A program made the translations under genes and the position numbers. Below the pieces are notes generated by a model that ran no database searches, was not told the origin of the DNA, and saw only the letters and a program-made list of their open reading frames with translations. DNA of 64,000 nt, from positions 9,494,001 through 9,558,000 of the forward strand of contig NC_058190.1 in assembly GCF_907165205.1 (NCBI RefSeq), written 5' to 3'. This document shows, one piece after another, positions 31,161 through 45,436 of this stretch; positions within the stretch are counted from its first letter, which is position 1, and every line of letters starts with the position of its first letter. This DNA is from Coccinella septempunctata (taxonomy: Eukaryota > Arthropoda > Insecta > Coleoptera > Coccinellidae).

Positions 31161-33506
31161 AAACATTGTAGGAGTAACATACTCTCGACCTTGTAATTGT
31201 TCTTGAATCCTTTCCAAGAACACTGCATGGCAAGGGAATTTGTGAAGACCCTTGCCATCACCCTCGAATGGAAGTCCTTGGAAGTCAAGCCTCCTATCGA
31301 TTTGAAGTATTGGGTCTGAAAAACAAATAATTCTTTGGAAAAGGAACTGACAAATCTTTATCTTTATGGAAAAGCATTCTTGATAAAGTGAATTAATATT
31401 AAAGAAAAAAAAAATATTGTGCATTCTCTCAAGATAAAAACTCACCACTTTTTTTTTCTCCTCCTCATCTTCTAATCTTGCCTCAAATTCCTTCAATTTT
31501 TCCAAAGACGTAAACGGAAATTCATCCCTCAAATCAGTGTGATTCAGCACTTCATTCTTTCCTCGCTGTAACTTTAGCTCCTCAATTTCTAGGAGAATCC
31601 TCCCAACAAGTTCAGTCAATCTATCAATCTTTCTTTCTAGGTTCCCTAGAAGTGAATTTTATAATATTACAACTCATTTTGTTGTTCCTTGTATTTTTCT
31701 CTTCAAGAAATATTTTTACCATTGTTTTCAACTCTAGTCTGAACCTCTTGATTGATTATGGACAAGGGTGAATCAGGTATTGTGTATCGATTTTCTATAA
31801 AAATAAACAATCATAAACAGCACTTGTAGATATTCTTCATTTCTTAACTGGAAATGAAGAGACTGAAATATTCAATATATATAACTTACCAGTGGAAAGT
31901 GGCTCATGTTGGTTGACACCTGTTTGTTTTGGCCCTGACGGGTGTTGTAAGATCTCTATAAAATACAATCAATTTATAAACTAGGGGTTCCTCTCTCAAC
32001 ATTCAAAGTTATTTTTTATTCTGCGCAAAAATGCACAAATGCATTCTGTTAAAAAGCAACTCAAGAGTATAATTACCATTGTGTTCGATAGCAACTGTTC
32101 CTGTCATGCGGGGAGGACTGTAGAAATTGGAAGAAGTTTGAGGCCATAACCGAGTTAAGTTCTCTGAAAAGCAAAATATTTGTGATTAAGAGATATATAG
32201 GTCTTAAGATTATTCACGCTATTAGGTAATTTAGAAATATAATATTATCATTAGAGATTGGGGTATTTAGATATAATAGACCATTTCCATGTTTCAAATA
32301 ATATTATCATATTGTGTTCCATTTTGAGAAGACCTGGCCTATGTGGTTAAAAATTATTGCAATAACAAACTATTTGCCTAGTGTTTGAAAAAGGTGTTTT
32401 CAACAAAATATACATTTCTGATAGAAACATTTAAATTACATCATACATCTATCTTATTATACATCCCTAATGGATTCAATAATGAACTCAATACAAGTAG
32501 CTCCAATAAAATTTTACATATCCAAACTGATAACCCAACTGAAACTATCTTTATTAACTGTATGTAATTCTCCCAATGAAACACCATTCCATTTTACTAT
32601 TTCAAAATATACCAGATGCAGTTACAAACTTTACCTGGTTGTGGCATCCCGATCTCCTGTAGTCTATAATCTGAAAAAAATACATCAATTGTAGAAAAGG
32701 CTGAAGAACTTTTTTTGTCTTCTAGCAAAAAACTATTACCTGAATCTGCTGATGATTGATCAGCTTCCTCCATTGGTGGAGACGCACATTTAGAATAACG
32801 ACCTTAAAAAAATGATTGAGTGAATAATAGGTTCATGAAACAACAAGTTACCTTGTACATATTTCGAAAGTAAATAAATTTTATTCAGACTCGTAAAAAA
32901 TAGCCAAATTCTGGTCAAAATAGAGTTTGAATACTTCTACTATCCAAAAATATATCTCATCAGCGACTGTTAGATAATTTTGACCAAATTATAGTATGAT
33001 TGAACTGAAATCCAGCTTTACTGAAATTTCGAGTCTATTTTATAAAAAAAAAAAAATCATTTTTGCTGTAATATACTCAATAGTAATTCATGATTTGAAG
33101 TTTGCTTGATGATCACCACAAAGAAACCTATTTACCTATCAGGTGCTTCGAAATTTTTTTTTCTTAGGCCTCTGCCTTTCTCATCTTCTGATGAGGATTC
33201 CCTAATGCAGTGCCTTCTAGCATCTGCAAGACTATCTGAAATACATAAAAATGTAAATACAAAATGAAATTCTAATACTCCAATATTTTTTATTGTAAAT
33301 GACAAAAATCTACCCAACAAATACAACAGCTTTTTCAGCCTTTCATAATATATGTACATAATTGAAATAATGTTTGATAGCATTGCTGAATTTTTTTCAA
33401 GGCTTCACATAACTTGAACAAGCGAATTCATTTTTATTAAAATGAAAATATTTGTGTACGCTCTTTTGGAAAGAATGGAAGTAACTTACCACATATTCGA
33501 TCACAC
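31161..33506 (-). pseudogene. DUF4806 gene (P1)
   Basis: Same exon set as P0 shifted by 11,461, from the 5' segment ending at 33,490 to the last exon at 31,161-31,315. Here the sequence upstream of the first exon is preserved: the frame entering CDRIC is open leftwards through NGTPPSGSWKLCPI up to a single TGA at 33,617-33,619, so the first exon may be much longer than the 17 nt left in P0. One substitution (FQFL to CQFL) lies in the intron next to the last exon. Confidence 0.65.
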
Positions 33507-33616
33507 CTGATTGGACATAATTTCCATGAACCCGAGGGTGGTGTTCCGTTTAGTGTATAGTTGGATGGAGGTATATTAGTTGGATGGAGGCCACATACAC
33601 ATGGTATTATTATTTT

Positions 33617-33862
33617 TCAGCCAAGAAATGGGCACTTCTTGGACAACTTCTGAATCTCCCTGGCATTCATCCACAAAGCAGACAACTGCATACGACATTT
33701 TCCTAGAAAAGTTTTGAAAGCAGCAGAATGATTTGTATGTCTCAGATCAGCCCGACAACACAATCCCCAAGAATATGATTCGATTCCAGATTCTGTCAAG
33801 CCTTGTCTGATGATATTTCGACAAAATTCATTTCCACAGAACTTGAATATTGAAAAATTCAT
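33617..33862 (-). CDS. 81-aa ORF upstream of DUF4806 (P1)
   Basis: I do not recognise it. ATG start at 33,860-33,862 (MNFSIF), Cys-containing (FCGNEFCRNII, GLCCRADLRH, GKCRMQLSALW). It ends at a TGA, after which the same frame stays open for 42 codons and reaches the first DUF4806-gene exon with the correct phase. It could therefore be a 5' exon of that gene with one nonsense codon, or a separate small gene. Missing from P0. Confidence 0.4.
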   Translation of the reverse strand: MNFSIFKFCGNEFCRNIIRQGLTESGIESYSWGLCCRADLRHTNHSAAFKTFLGKCRMQLSALWMNAREIQKLSKKCPFLG

Positions 33863-34361
33863 TATGATTGAAAATTTAAATTGAATACAATATATGAATT
33901 CCTAATATTTATTGATAATTTTAGTTTTAGTTTTTAATAATTGAAGGAGAAACTGAATTACATGATTTTTACAGGTATAAAGAAAATATCGAATAAGTAG
34001 AATTACACAGGGTGATTCATAACTATTGGGACATAGGCTAAGGGCAGATTGTTTGGACCAAAATATGGCGATAGGACCAAATATACCTATATATATATAT
34101 ATATTGAATTTTTTTTCGTTTTTTGCTAATAATTTCTTACCATTTTATCTGGGACACCAAATTGTGAAAATTTCTGTTAACAAAAATTGATCACTTTATC
34201 TGCTGTTTTTGACTTTGTAGGGTAACTTCCACCCAGTTTATAATAATAATAATAATAATAATAAACTTTATTGATCCTTTTGGACATTATAAAAATGTAT
34301 AGGACAAGTCATACAAAATAACAAACATAAGAAAAGAACTACAATAAAAAAAAATACAGAT

Positions 34362-36955
34362 TCAACTGATGGAGTCCTTGAGGAACTCGTCTATACTGTA
34401 GTAACATCTCTTGAGCAATAATGTCATGCAATAAGTGTCATAGTTTCGTGTTCCATACTCGTGAAAGTCAGAGCATTTCTTGAAGTTACTTACGTTCAGA
34501 TGGACGTAGACAAGGCTATTGATAATAAATATACATGGGAAGGGAAGAATTTGAAATTGGTAGAAAATCGGACGGCATGAATCACATGGGCGAAGTTTGA
34601 AAATGAGGCGTATGATACGTTTCTGGGAAATAAACACCCGATTAGACCCTACCGAGGAGCCCCAGAGAACAACGTTGTAACTTAAATGGCTATAAGCCAT
34701 GCTGTAATAAATAGTCAGCAGCTCCTCGACAGGGAGACAACTCCTGAGTCGTAATAAAGCATAGTAAGCGGTGTTTAGCCTACCACAAACATGATCAATG
34801 TGAATATACCACCTCAGATTAGCGTCCACATAGAGGCCCAGAAGTCTCACGTCGTCTCTCGCCTCCAAGACTCCTTGATTGTATTCAATGATGAGAGGTT
34901 CGCATGGTTTATCCTGATTCTGAAACCTGACTATCACCGACTTGGTCAGATTGAGTATGAGTGCATTTTTGTAACACCAATCAGTGAAACATTGTACTAT
35001 AGTCTCGCATAGCAACTTCAATTCCTGCAGACTTTTCGCTTTGATAGCGATAGAGGTATCATCAGCGAACATCACCAGTATATTGGCTACCACATATGCA
35101 GGCAGATCGTTTATGAACAGTAGAAACAGTAGTGGGCCCAGAACAGATCCTTGAGCGACACCTAGGCTGTTAGTGTGTTCGTCAGATGTAGCGTCATTCA
35201 ATCGAACATAAATTCTGCGATCAGATAAAAAAGTCCTGACCCAATCCAGAAACACGCCCCTGAATCCCATTTGGTACATCTTATCCAGAATGAAACAATG
35301 TTGAAGAGTGTCGAACGCCTTCGACAGATCAAAAAATATACCTGCCACGTACTCACCGCCGTCAAGGCTCTTGTAGACAAATTCAAAAAATTCACAACTG
35401 GCCGTTTGGGTTGACCTACCATGTCTGAAGCCGTGTTGCTGATCAGATAGTAAGAGTACTTTGTCAAATAATTGTACATGCGATTGTATATTATTCTTTC
35501 AAAAATCTTGGACAATTGACTTAAGATGGAGATAGGTCGATAATTTGTTATATCCTGGCTGTCACCCTTTTTGTGGACTGGTAAAATCCGTGCCAATTTA
35601 AGGACAGATGGGAAATGCCCAGAGGACACTGATTCATTTAGTAAATGAGAAATAGGTTCAGAAATCAAAGGAGCCAAGACCTTGAGGGCTCTGGCTGATA
35701 TCATATCAGGTCCTGGGCTACCACCATTCTTCAGTCCGCAAATGGTAGACGAAACTTCCTGGGCAGTAGCAGGAAAGAAAAAGAAATTACTATCAAGGGA
35801 AGTATGCAAGGTGCAAGATCCAGAAAGGGAAACGCCAAAATATGTATGAACAGAGGCAGCATTAACCTCGGTGAAAAATTTGGCAAAGGCCTCCGACACC
35901 TTCTGTGGACAAGAAATGAGTTCATTATCAACCCGGAGAGTGATGTTATTCTCGGATTTGACTCTATTATTCAATTCTTTATTAACTAATTTCCAAACTG
36001 TTTTGCAAACATTATCTGAACTATGTAGAATTTTTTTGTTGTAAGCCAATTTAGAGAACTTCAATAATTGATTGTACTCAGATTTCGCACTACTATATAA
36101 GTGTGAAGCCTCGAGCGTGTTCAAGTTCTTCGTCAGCCAGTGCAGGTTCCTCAAATTGTCCCGAGCTGAAATGATTGTGGCATCGATCCAACCAGGTTTT
36201 TGGCGAGAAGGAAAGCAATTTATACGTTTTAGTGGAAAGGCTGTGTCAAATGTTGACTTCAATAAGGTAACAAACTTCTCGAACTTGTCTTCAAGGGTCG
36301 AATCAAAATGTATCCACTGAAAATCAGCACGCTCAATTAACGAATAGAAAATCTTCCAGTTATTATCCGACATAGTTCTCATTATTTTTTCCTTAGAGGC
36401 GCAAGGATCGTTACCACAACAAACATATTCTAGTATAATTGCTCTATGGTCAGCAATGAACGCTTCAAACACACTTGCATCAACTAATTGAGAGTTAGCA
36501 TTAGTGGCTATATAATCAACCTTCGTGGAGGAGGTTAGGCCATTCGAACCTGTAACAACCCTAGTTGGGTCCCTTGAGGTAACTGATAGATTATGACGTA
36601 AAAACAAGTCATTTAAAGATCGATATTGTGGAGAGAGGGATAGATAATCTATGTTGAGGTCTCCACATAAGAAAATAACATCAGAGGCAGTACTGCAGTA
36701 CGTAAGTACATATTCTAAAGAATTGTGAAACAGGTCGCAATCACCTGAAGGAGGTCTATAAACACTTAAAACACAAAAAGTATTCTCACCATATTTTATC
36801 TTAACTGCACACAGTTCACAGTGCATTTCCACTGAGTATTTAGCCACATTAAGCTGCTGTACTCGGAGAACCGACCTGACATAAATAACAACACCCCCAT
36901 GTTCACGGCTTGGTCTGGTATAAAAGGAAGCAATCTGATAACCTGCTATCGTCAT
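34362..36955 (-). pseudogene. CR1-like LINE ORF2, frameshifted (Q2)
   Basis: Same as Q1 but with a unique 1-bp loss plus a substitution near 35,450 (GTAAGAG for GTATGGAG). This shifts the frame after about residue 500, between the RT N-terminal part and the FFDLSKAFD motif. The two open pieces are 35,198-36,955 and 34,362-35,348. It carries the shared upstream TAG and the 120-bp C-terminal deletion. Confidence 0.85.
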
Positions 36956-37188
36956 GAAGGATAACTTCTATGAAGAACAACAATGTTCAGCCACACTCAG
37001 TAAATCCGGGCTTGAAGAACTAAGTAAAACTTCCAAAGATGTGAACTTGTTAGCAATGCTTCGTGCATTTATCTGCATTAACTTGAACTTAGGTCTACTA
37101 CTTTTGTCGTTTCCATGTTCCGAGATGGACTTTTCGGAAAAGGAGGATCCATCAGCCGACGTCTGATAAAAAACCTATTAACGGTTAC

Positions 37189-38151
37189 TCACTCTGGCCA
37201 AAATGCGGACTCCATTACCTGTGTTAAGTATTGGGATGGAAATGATGGTTTAAAGGAGGAGTAGACATCAGGCTTTTTGGAATTGAGTTTTTCACATATA
37301 GGATCTTGAATTGTTTCACCTAGGTACTTGATTACATATTCGGCAGCAGTAGAAGGACTGAGCCTCGATATATGTAGATGAGCCATGGACTTTTTTGGAG
37401 CGCTCATCAAAGCAGTACTTTTCGATGAACCAATTATAGGTTTTCTTCTTTTTTCCTGTTTAGATAAATCAGAAATGGACATTTTTTCTTTGCTCCTTGA
37501 CTTTTTCCTGCCTTCAGCCAATTTCCATCCAGAAGTTTCGTCCAACGGTTGCGAAGAGACGCTAAACGAATTTTCATTGTTATTTTTATTGAATTTGCGT
37601 TGATCATTCGGACCGCCTGTAGATTGAACAAATTTATCATTACTAGACGTATGTTTCATCACCGTATCTGTTGGGAGATTCCATGCACCTGTTGAAGATT
37701 CCCGAGGTTCAACGTCAGCTGTGACATCCCGTACACATGCCGCTGCGGACGAGAGAGCGTTTTTTCCTGCAGCGAATGTTTGGATTATTTCAGTGAGCGA
37801 ATCAATTTGTTTACTTTGAGTAACAATTACATTCCTCAAGTTGTTTAATTCGAAATGCAAAGGTCTTAATGCATCTTGAATAGCCTTAAAAATAATTGGA
37901 CTCAATTCAAGAGGCTCAGAAGCGGAATCCAGCGGGGGGCACACAGTGTTACCACTTGATGGCTTTTCACAGGATTGGCAAATCCATCCATTAAAATCAG
38001 CATTTTCACGCATTTTGGTAAAATCTTCCAAGGAAATATTGACACACTTGATATGAAAATTACAATCACATGATTTACAACAAATTGGATCGTCGTATCG
38101 ATCAATCTTATTTGAACACAGAGAGCAGCTAATACCACGTACTCTCGACAT
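37189..38151 (-). pseudogene. CR1-like LINE ORF1, truncated by nonsense (Q2)
   Basis: ATG at 38,149-38,151. The frame ends early at 37,189 because GGA became TGA after ESAFWPE, removing the last 37 residues. It also has Pro for Leu in SSFKPSF. Both variants are shared with Q3 but not with Q1 or Q4. Confidence 0.85.
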
Positions 38152-38174
38152 GACGACTCGATACGAAGTGAATG

Positions 38175-38773
38175 AATCTGAAAACAAAAAAGAAAGAAAA
38201 AACGAAAGGGGTGTGTTGCATTTTATATTACTCATTAAATAATTTTGAAATTAGTAACCCAACTCAAAAAAGAATCGGTAACCGAATGAATACCTTCGAA
38301 ACCACCCTGAAAACGATATATTCCACAACTGTTCACCAAGTGGTCTATAGTTTCTTCTTCTGCACCACACTCACATCTTGGACTATCAACAGCATTCCAC
38401 CTAAAGAGCATGCTATTACACCGACCATGGCCAGTCCTCAGTCGATTTAGTGTACACCAAATTTTTCTTGGAAGATCAAAGCCAGGAACTTTTTTTGAAG
38501 GATCAGTAATCAAATCTTTATTAAAGAGATTACATGAATTCCATTCGGATTGCCAAAATTCTTTATGGTTATTAGTTGAATACAGAAAATCATTAGTCCA
38601 TAAAGGCTTACGAGATTTTAATCTGGCACTTCTAGAATTTGGTAAATATAGATTCTTATGTGGTGATAGAGGATTTACTTTGATGGATCAGATGTCCCTT
38701 GGTAAAGCAAGCGCTATTCGGCTTAGGCCCGGTATGTAAGACTCCTCACTAAAAAGAAGACTGCTTTTGCGAA
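38175..38773 (-). pseudogene. LINE-B tail (P2)
   Basis: Copy of 14,897-15,495. One base differs from P1 at about 38,639 (GAATTT for GAATCT). Confidence 0.7.
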
Positions 38774-39710
38774 AAGGTTCGCATTATTCCTATTCATTGA
38801 CATGTTTATATTCTGCCAATTTCTTAGCATCAGTCTAGCAGCAACCGAATTCAGCATTCCTTGAACGCTGGGGGGCACTACCAACTGATGAAACAAAACT
38901 GTATAATCATCAATATATATGCATTCGTTAACGTCCAAAAGAACGTTCCCGTTAGCTTCCTCGGTGGTGGTCAACACCTCGATCCTCACATCAAAGAATC
39001 CAACGAAACCGGCAGTAATCGCTAAATCTAGGCACAGACATTTCAAGTGGATCGTTACGAACGGCACCCGCCAGAGCGAGACGACCGGCCAGATCCGGAG
39101 TTTCTTCCAGAGTCATGCTGGCGTCATCCCCTAATGGGATCGCTCCATCCGCCGCAGCGCCTTCTATCCTAAGGAAGAATTCAGATCCTTGAAAGACAGT
39201 AATTCTTCCTCGCACACCAGCTAACTCAAAAACGTTAATAGGAACGTGGTCCGCGTTTACAAGAACTCTAAACCATCCTCGGGATGGCAGTTTTCGGATT
39301 GAAAATTGCTCTGGAGCAGCGGCGTCTACTATACATACTCCTAGCATTGGAGGAAAACCTCCAGTAAACTCTACGCCATTCAGTGAATTAACCGAATTGG
39401 CAGCTGAATCAAGCGTTTCTGAACTGGAACTAGCCATACTGACTAATCCAGTTAGGTTCTCGGGACGTGGGGTAAACCCAGGACCAGTAACCGGAGTCAA
39501 GCCGGAACAAAGCAAAATGTTGTTAATGGTCATGCCAAAAACGTTAATAAGAACGTCATCAGCTGGAGTCTGCGATTCCGGGTCCAAAGCACATCGACTT
39601 GTAGAACAAAACCTCAGAAGATCTGGATCAGGATTGGCCGAACTAGGTCCTGAACTCCTAGACGCCCAACTCGTCGATAAGACGCGAAGTCCTTTCAAAG
39701 CTAAATCCAT
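38774..39710 (-). pseudogene. GC-rich unknown ORF (P2)
   Basis: Copy with ATG at 39,708-39,710 and stop at 38,991. No amino-acid difference seen from P0 or P1. Confidence 0.45.
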
Positions 39711-39826
39711 ATTGTTACGAGACCGTTTCCCACAAGAAGCACGGAATCGCATCGGAACCCGAAACCCAGGATTCCTGGAAGACGACACAAGGCGTGACCA
39801 CCGATTGTGACTCTTTCCGTTTTTCA
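39709..39826 (+). repeat. Inverted LTR piece (P2)
   Basis: Copy of 16,431-16,548. Confidence 0.7.
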
Positions 39827-41532
39827 AGCCGTAGGGCATACGAACGTTTTCATAGTGTCCGTTGTTTACTGTGAAGGCCGTTTTTTCTATGGAATCTGGG
39901 TCCATTTCAATTTGGTGGAATGCTTTGGCCATGTCCAATGTTGAAAAATAACAACTTTTTCCTAAATTGTCTAAGATTTCTTCAATTCGGGGTAGGGGAT
40001 ACTTGTCTTCTACCGTTTTTTAATTAAACGACGATAGTCGATTACCATTGGATACTTTTTTTCGCCAGATACGTCTTTTTTCTTATTGACGATCCATACG
40101 GGGCCACTATAGGGTGAAATTGATGGTCGTATAATTTTATCATCAAGCAATTTTTGTATCTGTTCTTGGATAATTCCTTTCATACTATGAGGGTGTCTGA
40201 AGGACTTCACGTAAACTGGTTCTTCATCTTTTGTTCTGATTTTGTGTTTGACCGTGTTACTGAATGAAAGATCACAATTTTCATTATAAAAAATATTTCT
40301 GAATTTACTGCAAAGTTTTAGAATTTCTCTCCTTTCTTCCGAATTCATGTGTTCAGTTCTAATGTTTGGAAAATTTAAAATTTCGATTTTCCGCGGGTGC
40401 TTCTGATATTTTCGCTTCGAATAAAGATTGAACAGGTATTCTTTCTGAGAAACTTATTTCGATGGTACATTTTATTGGTTGAGGGATTGGTATACAACAT
40501 AATCCGTCTTTCGCGTGGGCAATACATTCCGGGGTTGAAAATCCTTTGAAGTTCAGCTCTGGTATAATAACATCGCCATTTTCGATAGTAACTGGTATTT
40601 TGACATGATTTTTCGCAGCGAATTTTCTAGGTTTAATTTTGGAATTGGAATATTCGAGATTGAAAGGGATATTTAAGCCATTAATTTCTAAAGTGTGTGT
40701 TTGATAATCGATTCTTGCTCCTAGTCTTTGTAAATCGGAAGTTCCTGATAATGCGTCGAATTTTTTATGCCAATCAACTACATGTAGGTAAATGAATATT
40801 TTCATAGATCCCTAATTCGTATAAAATTGGTATATGTAAATTGTCATCTGATTCAATAGTATTGCCTAAGCCAGAAACACTGAATGGTTCTTTGAAAAGG
40901 AAATTGAAAAATTTTTCATGAGCTGGCTTTTTATTAATTACTGAATTTGTTGCATCTGAATCAATAAGAATTCTTAAATTTACTTCTGGAAGGTAAATAT
41001 AGGGCAATTTTGACTTAATCTTAACATAATTCAAGTCTAAGTATTGTTTGTTTCTAGGGCACATGAATTCATTTTCTGCATTTTCTGGAAAATATTCTAT
41101 CATATTTTCGTCGGAATTACAATTCTCTGATTGAACATTAAATAGTTCTTCTGAGATGAAATTGGGTTTCTGTTGAATTCCCGTTCTTCTGGTGGAAATA
41201 GACATGGATGTTACCGGTTGTTTGAAAGTTTTTCTTGTGCTAATAGACATGGGCGTAGGCTTTGGTTGAATCTTATGAAAACTTGATCCTGGTTTTGTCC
41301 CGAAAACTTGTCGATTTGTTGGGAATTTTGGATTATTAGTGATCGGTTGATTAATGGGGGTATGGAAAACCTTTTTCATTAGGAATTCGTGCAGGAGTAT
41401 TATTATAATTTTGCTGACTGAAAGTAGGGATGTTATTATAATTTTGCTGACTGAAAGTAGGTTTTTGAGTAACAAATAGATTCTCTCTATTTGAACTACT
41501 ATTTTGTTGTCGATAAATTGGTTTTTCATCAT
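39827..41532 (-). pseudogene. Gypsy pol remnant (P2)
   Basis: Copy with the P1-type variants (SGLGNTIES, ISEAPAEN) and the same breaks. Confidence 0.85.
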
Positions 41533-42161
41533 TATCCTGAGTTTTTCTTAAGAATTCACAATATTCCCACTCTTGCTTTCTATTATCATAAAATTTGCAT
41601 CTGTTTATACATTCTTCAAGAGTTTTAGATTCGAAATTGATAAAATATGACCGATATGGTTCTAAGAGTCCAATTTGGAAAGTTTTGAGGGCTAATTTTT
41701 CTACATCTTGTTTTTTGTAAAGCAAATAATTTGGATCTTGTGTATTGAGTGTTAGGTATTGTAAAAGGTCATTCAAGTTCTGAGAAATTCTACTGTAAAA
41801 ATCGAAATAATTTCGAAATAACGGATTGTGTTAATGTAGAAATCAATAGGTCTTCATTTCGTTGATCTCCGTATCTTTGCAATAATGATCGTCTGATGGT
41901 GATTCAATCCTTAGCATTTTGGAAAGAAATGTAATCTCTCGCTTCTCCTTTAGTTTTTGATCTTATTGTGAAATTCAAGGCGTAAGTAAGGTCTGGAGTT
42001 AACCTTCCTTGGAGATGTATAAAAAGGTTGTCTATTTCATTGATAAATATTGATAAATTTTGACCTGGAGAAAATTCAGGTATTGAGTTCAAAAGCAATT
42101 GTATATCTTGTCTTGACATTGCGTCAACTACAGGTGGGTTAGAAGAAGTTTGGTTATTCAT
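41351..42161 (-). pseudogene. Gypsy gag remnant (P2)
   Basis: Copy of 18,073-18,883, same internal stop. Leader to 42,672 without a gene. Confidence 0.75.
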
Positions 42162-42690
42162 TTCGAGGTTTTCAAAATTTCTCCTTTAAGGATATGGTTG
42201 CAATCTTCTATTTCTAATTGATTGATTGTTCGAAAAACTTGTTCCTAATTCTAATAGTTCTGAACCTAATTGGTTATTCAAAAAGTTTGTTCCTTATTCT
42301 AATAATTCTGAATCTTCAGCGATAACTTCTAGTACGCTTGAAGAATCGGTATGTGTCATTGAACTTTGGGATTCTGGGTTTAAGGAAAGAGATTGATAGA
42401 CTTACATCACCAACATATGCATCCTAGGGTGTGTAGTTCCTTCTTCTTAATCGAAGTGGATCGAGTTGATGTCCATTCTTCTGGATGGAGTGGTAGAATT
42501 GATTCTCTGCTGGTTCGATGTGGTTTCTTGGTGATACCGCACAAAGACTTGATAGTCACCGGGAGTTCCTCGAACACTCTTCGAACAGCCTGTACAATTG
42601 CCGGACGAGTCCTTATTCACTTATGGAAACTGATTTTAGTTTTTTTTCTTTTCACTAAAACCCCGTTGCGATATCCTGTTCGCAGCGCCA

Positions 42691-42976
42691 GTTATGAATA
42701 ACGTATCCAAAAGTCTATTCTTAAAAAGAACTTATTTCTTTTTAGGGTTGCCAATGGTAATTAAAGGACAACTCAATAGAATGGATATCGTTTCTATTTG
42801 TTCAAAGAAAAATCAAATGAATCTATTTAACGCTAGACATCAACTAACTACTATTCAAATTATGAAAAACGGAAAGAGTCACAATCGGTGGTCACGCCTT
42901 GTGTCGTCTTCCAGGAATCCTGTATTTCGGGTTCCGATGCGATTCCGTGCTTATTGTGGGAAACGGTATCGTAACA
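42691..42976 (-). repeat. Candidate gypsy LTR (P2)
   Basis: Copy of 19,410-19,695, followed by the primer-binding-like site at 42,673-42,690. Confidence 0.45.
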
Positions 42977-42980
42977 ATAT

Positions 42981-45326
42981 AAACATTGTAGGAGTAACAT
43001 ACTCTCGACCTTGTAATTGTTCTTGAATCCTTTCCAAGAACACTGCATGGCAAGGGAATTTGTGAAGACCCTTGCCATCACCCTCGAATGGAAGTCCTTG
43101 GAAGTCAAGCCTCCTATCGATTTGAAGTATTGGGTCTGAAAAACAAATAATTCTTTGGAAAAGGAACTGAAAAATCTTTATCTTTATGGAAAAGCATTCT
43201 TGATAAAGTGAATTAATATTAAAGAAAAAAAAAATATTGTGCATTCTCTCAAGATAAAAACTCACCACTTTTTTTTTCTCCTCCTCATCTTCTAATCTTG
43301 CCTCAAATTCCTTCAATTTTTCCAAAGACGTAAACGGAAATTCATCCCTCAAATCAGTGTGATTCAGCACTTCATTCTTTCCTCGCTGTAACTTTAGCTC
43401 CTCAATTTCTAGGAGAATCCTCCCAACAAGTTCAGTCAATCTATCAATCTTTCTTTCTAGGTTCCCTAGAAGTGAATTTTATAATATTACAACTCATTTT
43501 GTTGTTCCTTGTATTTTTCTCTTCAAGAAATATTTTTACCATTGTTTTCAACTCTAGTCTGAACCTCTTGATTGATTATGGACAAGGGTGAATCAGGTAT
43601 TGTGTATCGATTTTCTATAAAAATAAACAATCATAAACAGCACTTGTAGATATTCTTCATTTCTTAACTGGAAATGAAGAGACTGAAATATTCAATATAT
43701 ATAACTTACCAGTGGAAAGTGGCTCATGTTGGTTGACACCTGTTTGTTTTGGCCCTGACGGGTGTTGTAAGATCTCTATAAAATACAATCAATTTATAAA
43801 CTAGGGGTTCCTCTCTCAACATTCAAAGTTATTTTTTATTCTGCGCAAAAATGCACAAATGCATTCTGTTAAAAAGCAACTCAAGAGTATAATTACCATT
43901 GTGTTCGATAGCAACTGTTCCTGTCATGCGGGGAGGACTGTAGAAATTGGAAGAAGTTTGAGGCCATAACCGAGTTAAGTTCTCTGAAAAGCAAAATATT
44001 TGTGATTAAGAGATATATAGGTCTTAAGATTATTCACGCTATTAGGTAATTTAGAAATATAATATTATCATTAGAGATTGGGGTATTTAGATATAATAGA
44101 CCATTTCCATGTTTCAAATAATATTATCATATTGTGTTCCATTTTGAGAAGACCTGGCCTATGTGGTTAAAAATTATTGCAATAACAAACTATTTGCCTA
44201 GTGTTTGAAAAAGGTGTTTTCAACAAAATATACATTTCTGATAGAAACATTTAAATTACATCATACATCTATCTTATTATACATCCCTAATGGATTCAAT
44301 AATGAACTCAATACAAGTAGCTCCAATAAAATTTTACATATCCAAACTGATAACCCAACTGAAACTATCTTTATTAACTGTATGTAATTCTCCCAATGAA
44401 ACACCATTCCATTTTACTATTTCAAAATATACCAGATGCAGTTACAAACTTTACCTGGTTGTGGCATCCCGATCTCCTGTAGTCTATAATCTGAAAAAAA
44501 TACATCAATTGTAGAAAAGGCTGAAGAACTTTTTTTGTCTTCTAGCAAAAAACTATTACCTGAATCTGCTGATGATTGATCAGCTTCCTCCATTGGTGGA
44601 GACGCACATTTAGAATAACGACCTTAAAAAAATGATTGAGTGAATAATAGGTTCATGAAACAACAAGTTACCTTGTACATATTTCGAAAGTAAATAAATT
44701 TTATTCAGACTCGTAAAAAATAGCCAAATTCTGGTCAAAATAGAGTTTGAATACTTCTACTATCCAAAAATATATCTCATCAGCGACTGTTAGATAATTT
44801 TGACCAAATTATAGTATGATTGAACTGAAATCCAGCTTTACTGAAATTTCGAGTCTATTTTATAAAAAAAAAAAAATCATTTTTGCTGTAATATACTCAA
44901 TAGTAATTCATGATTTGAAGTTTGCTTGATGATCACCACAAAGAAACCTATTTACCTATCAGGTGCTTCGAAATTTTTTTTTCTTAGGCCTCTGCCTTTC
45001 TCATCTTCTGATGAGGATTCCCTAATGCAGTGCCTTCTAGCATCTGCAAGACTATCTGAAATACATAAAAATGTAAATACAAAATGAAATTCTAATACTC
45101 CAATATTTTTTATTGTAAATGACAAAAATCTACCCAACAAATACAACAGCTTTTTCAGCCTTTCATAATATATGTACATAATTGAAATAATGTTTGATAG
45201 CATTGCTGAATTTTTTTCAAGGCTTCACATAACTTGAACAAGCGAATTCATTTTTATTAAAATGAAAATATTTGTGTACGCTCTTTTGGAAAGAATGGAA
45301 GTAACTTACCACATATTCGATCACAC
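42981..45326 (-). pseudogene. DUF4806 gene (P2)
   Basis: Copy of the P1 gene shifted by 11,820. No coding difference noticed. Confidence 0.65.
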
Positions 45327-45436
45327 CTGATTGGACATAATTTCCATGAACCCGAGGGTGGTGTTCCGTTTAGTGTATAGTTGGATGGAGGTATATTAGT
45401 TGGATGGAGGCCACATACACATGGTATTATTATTTT

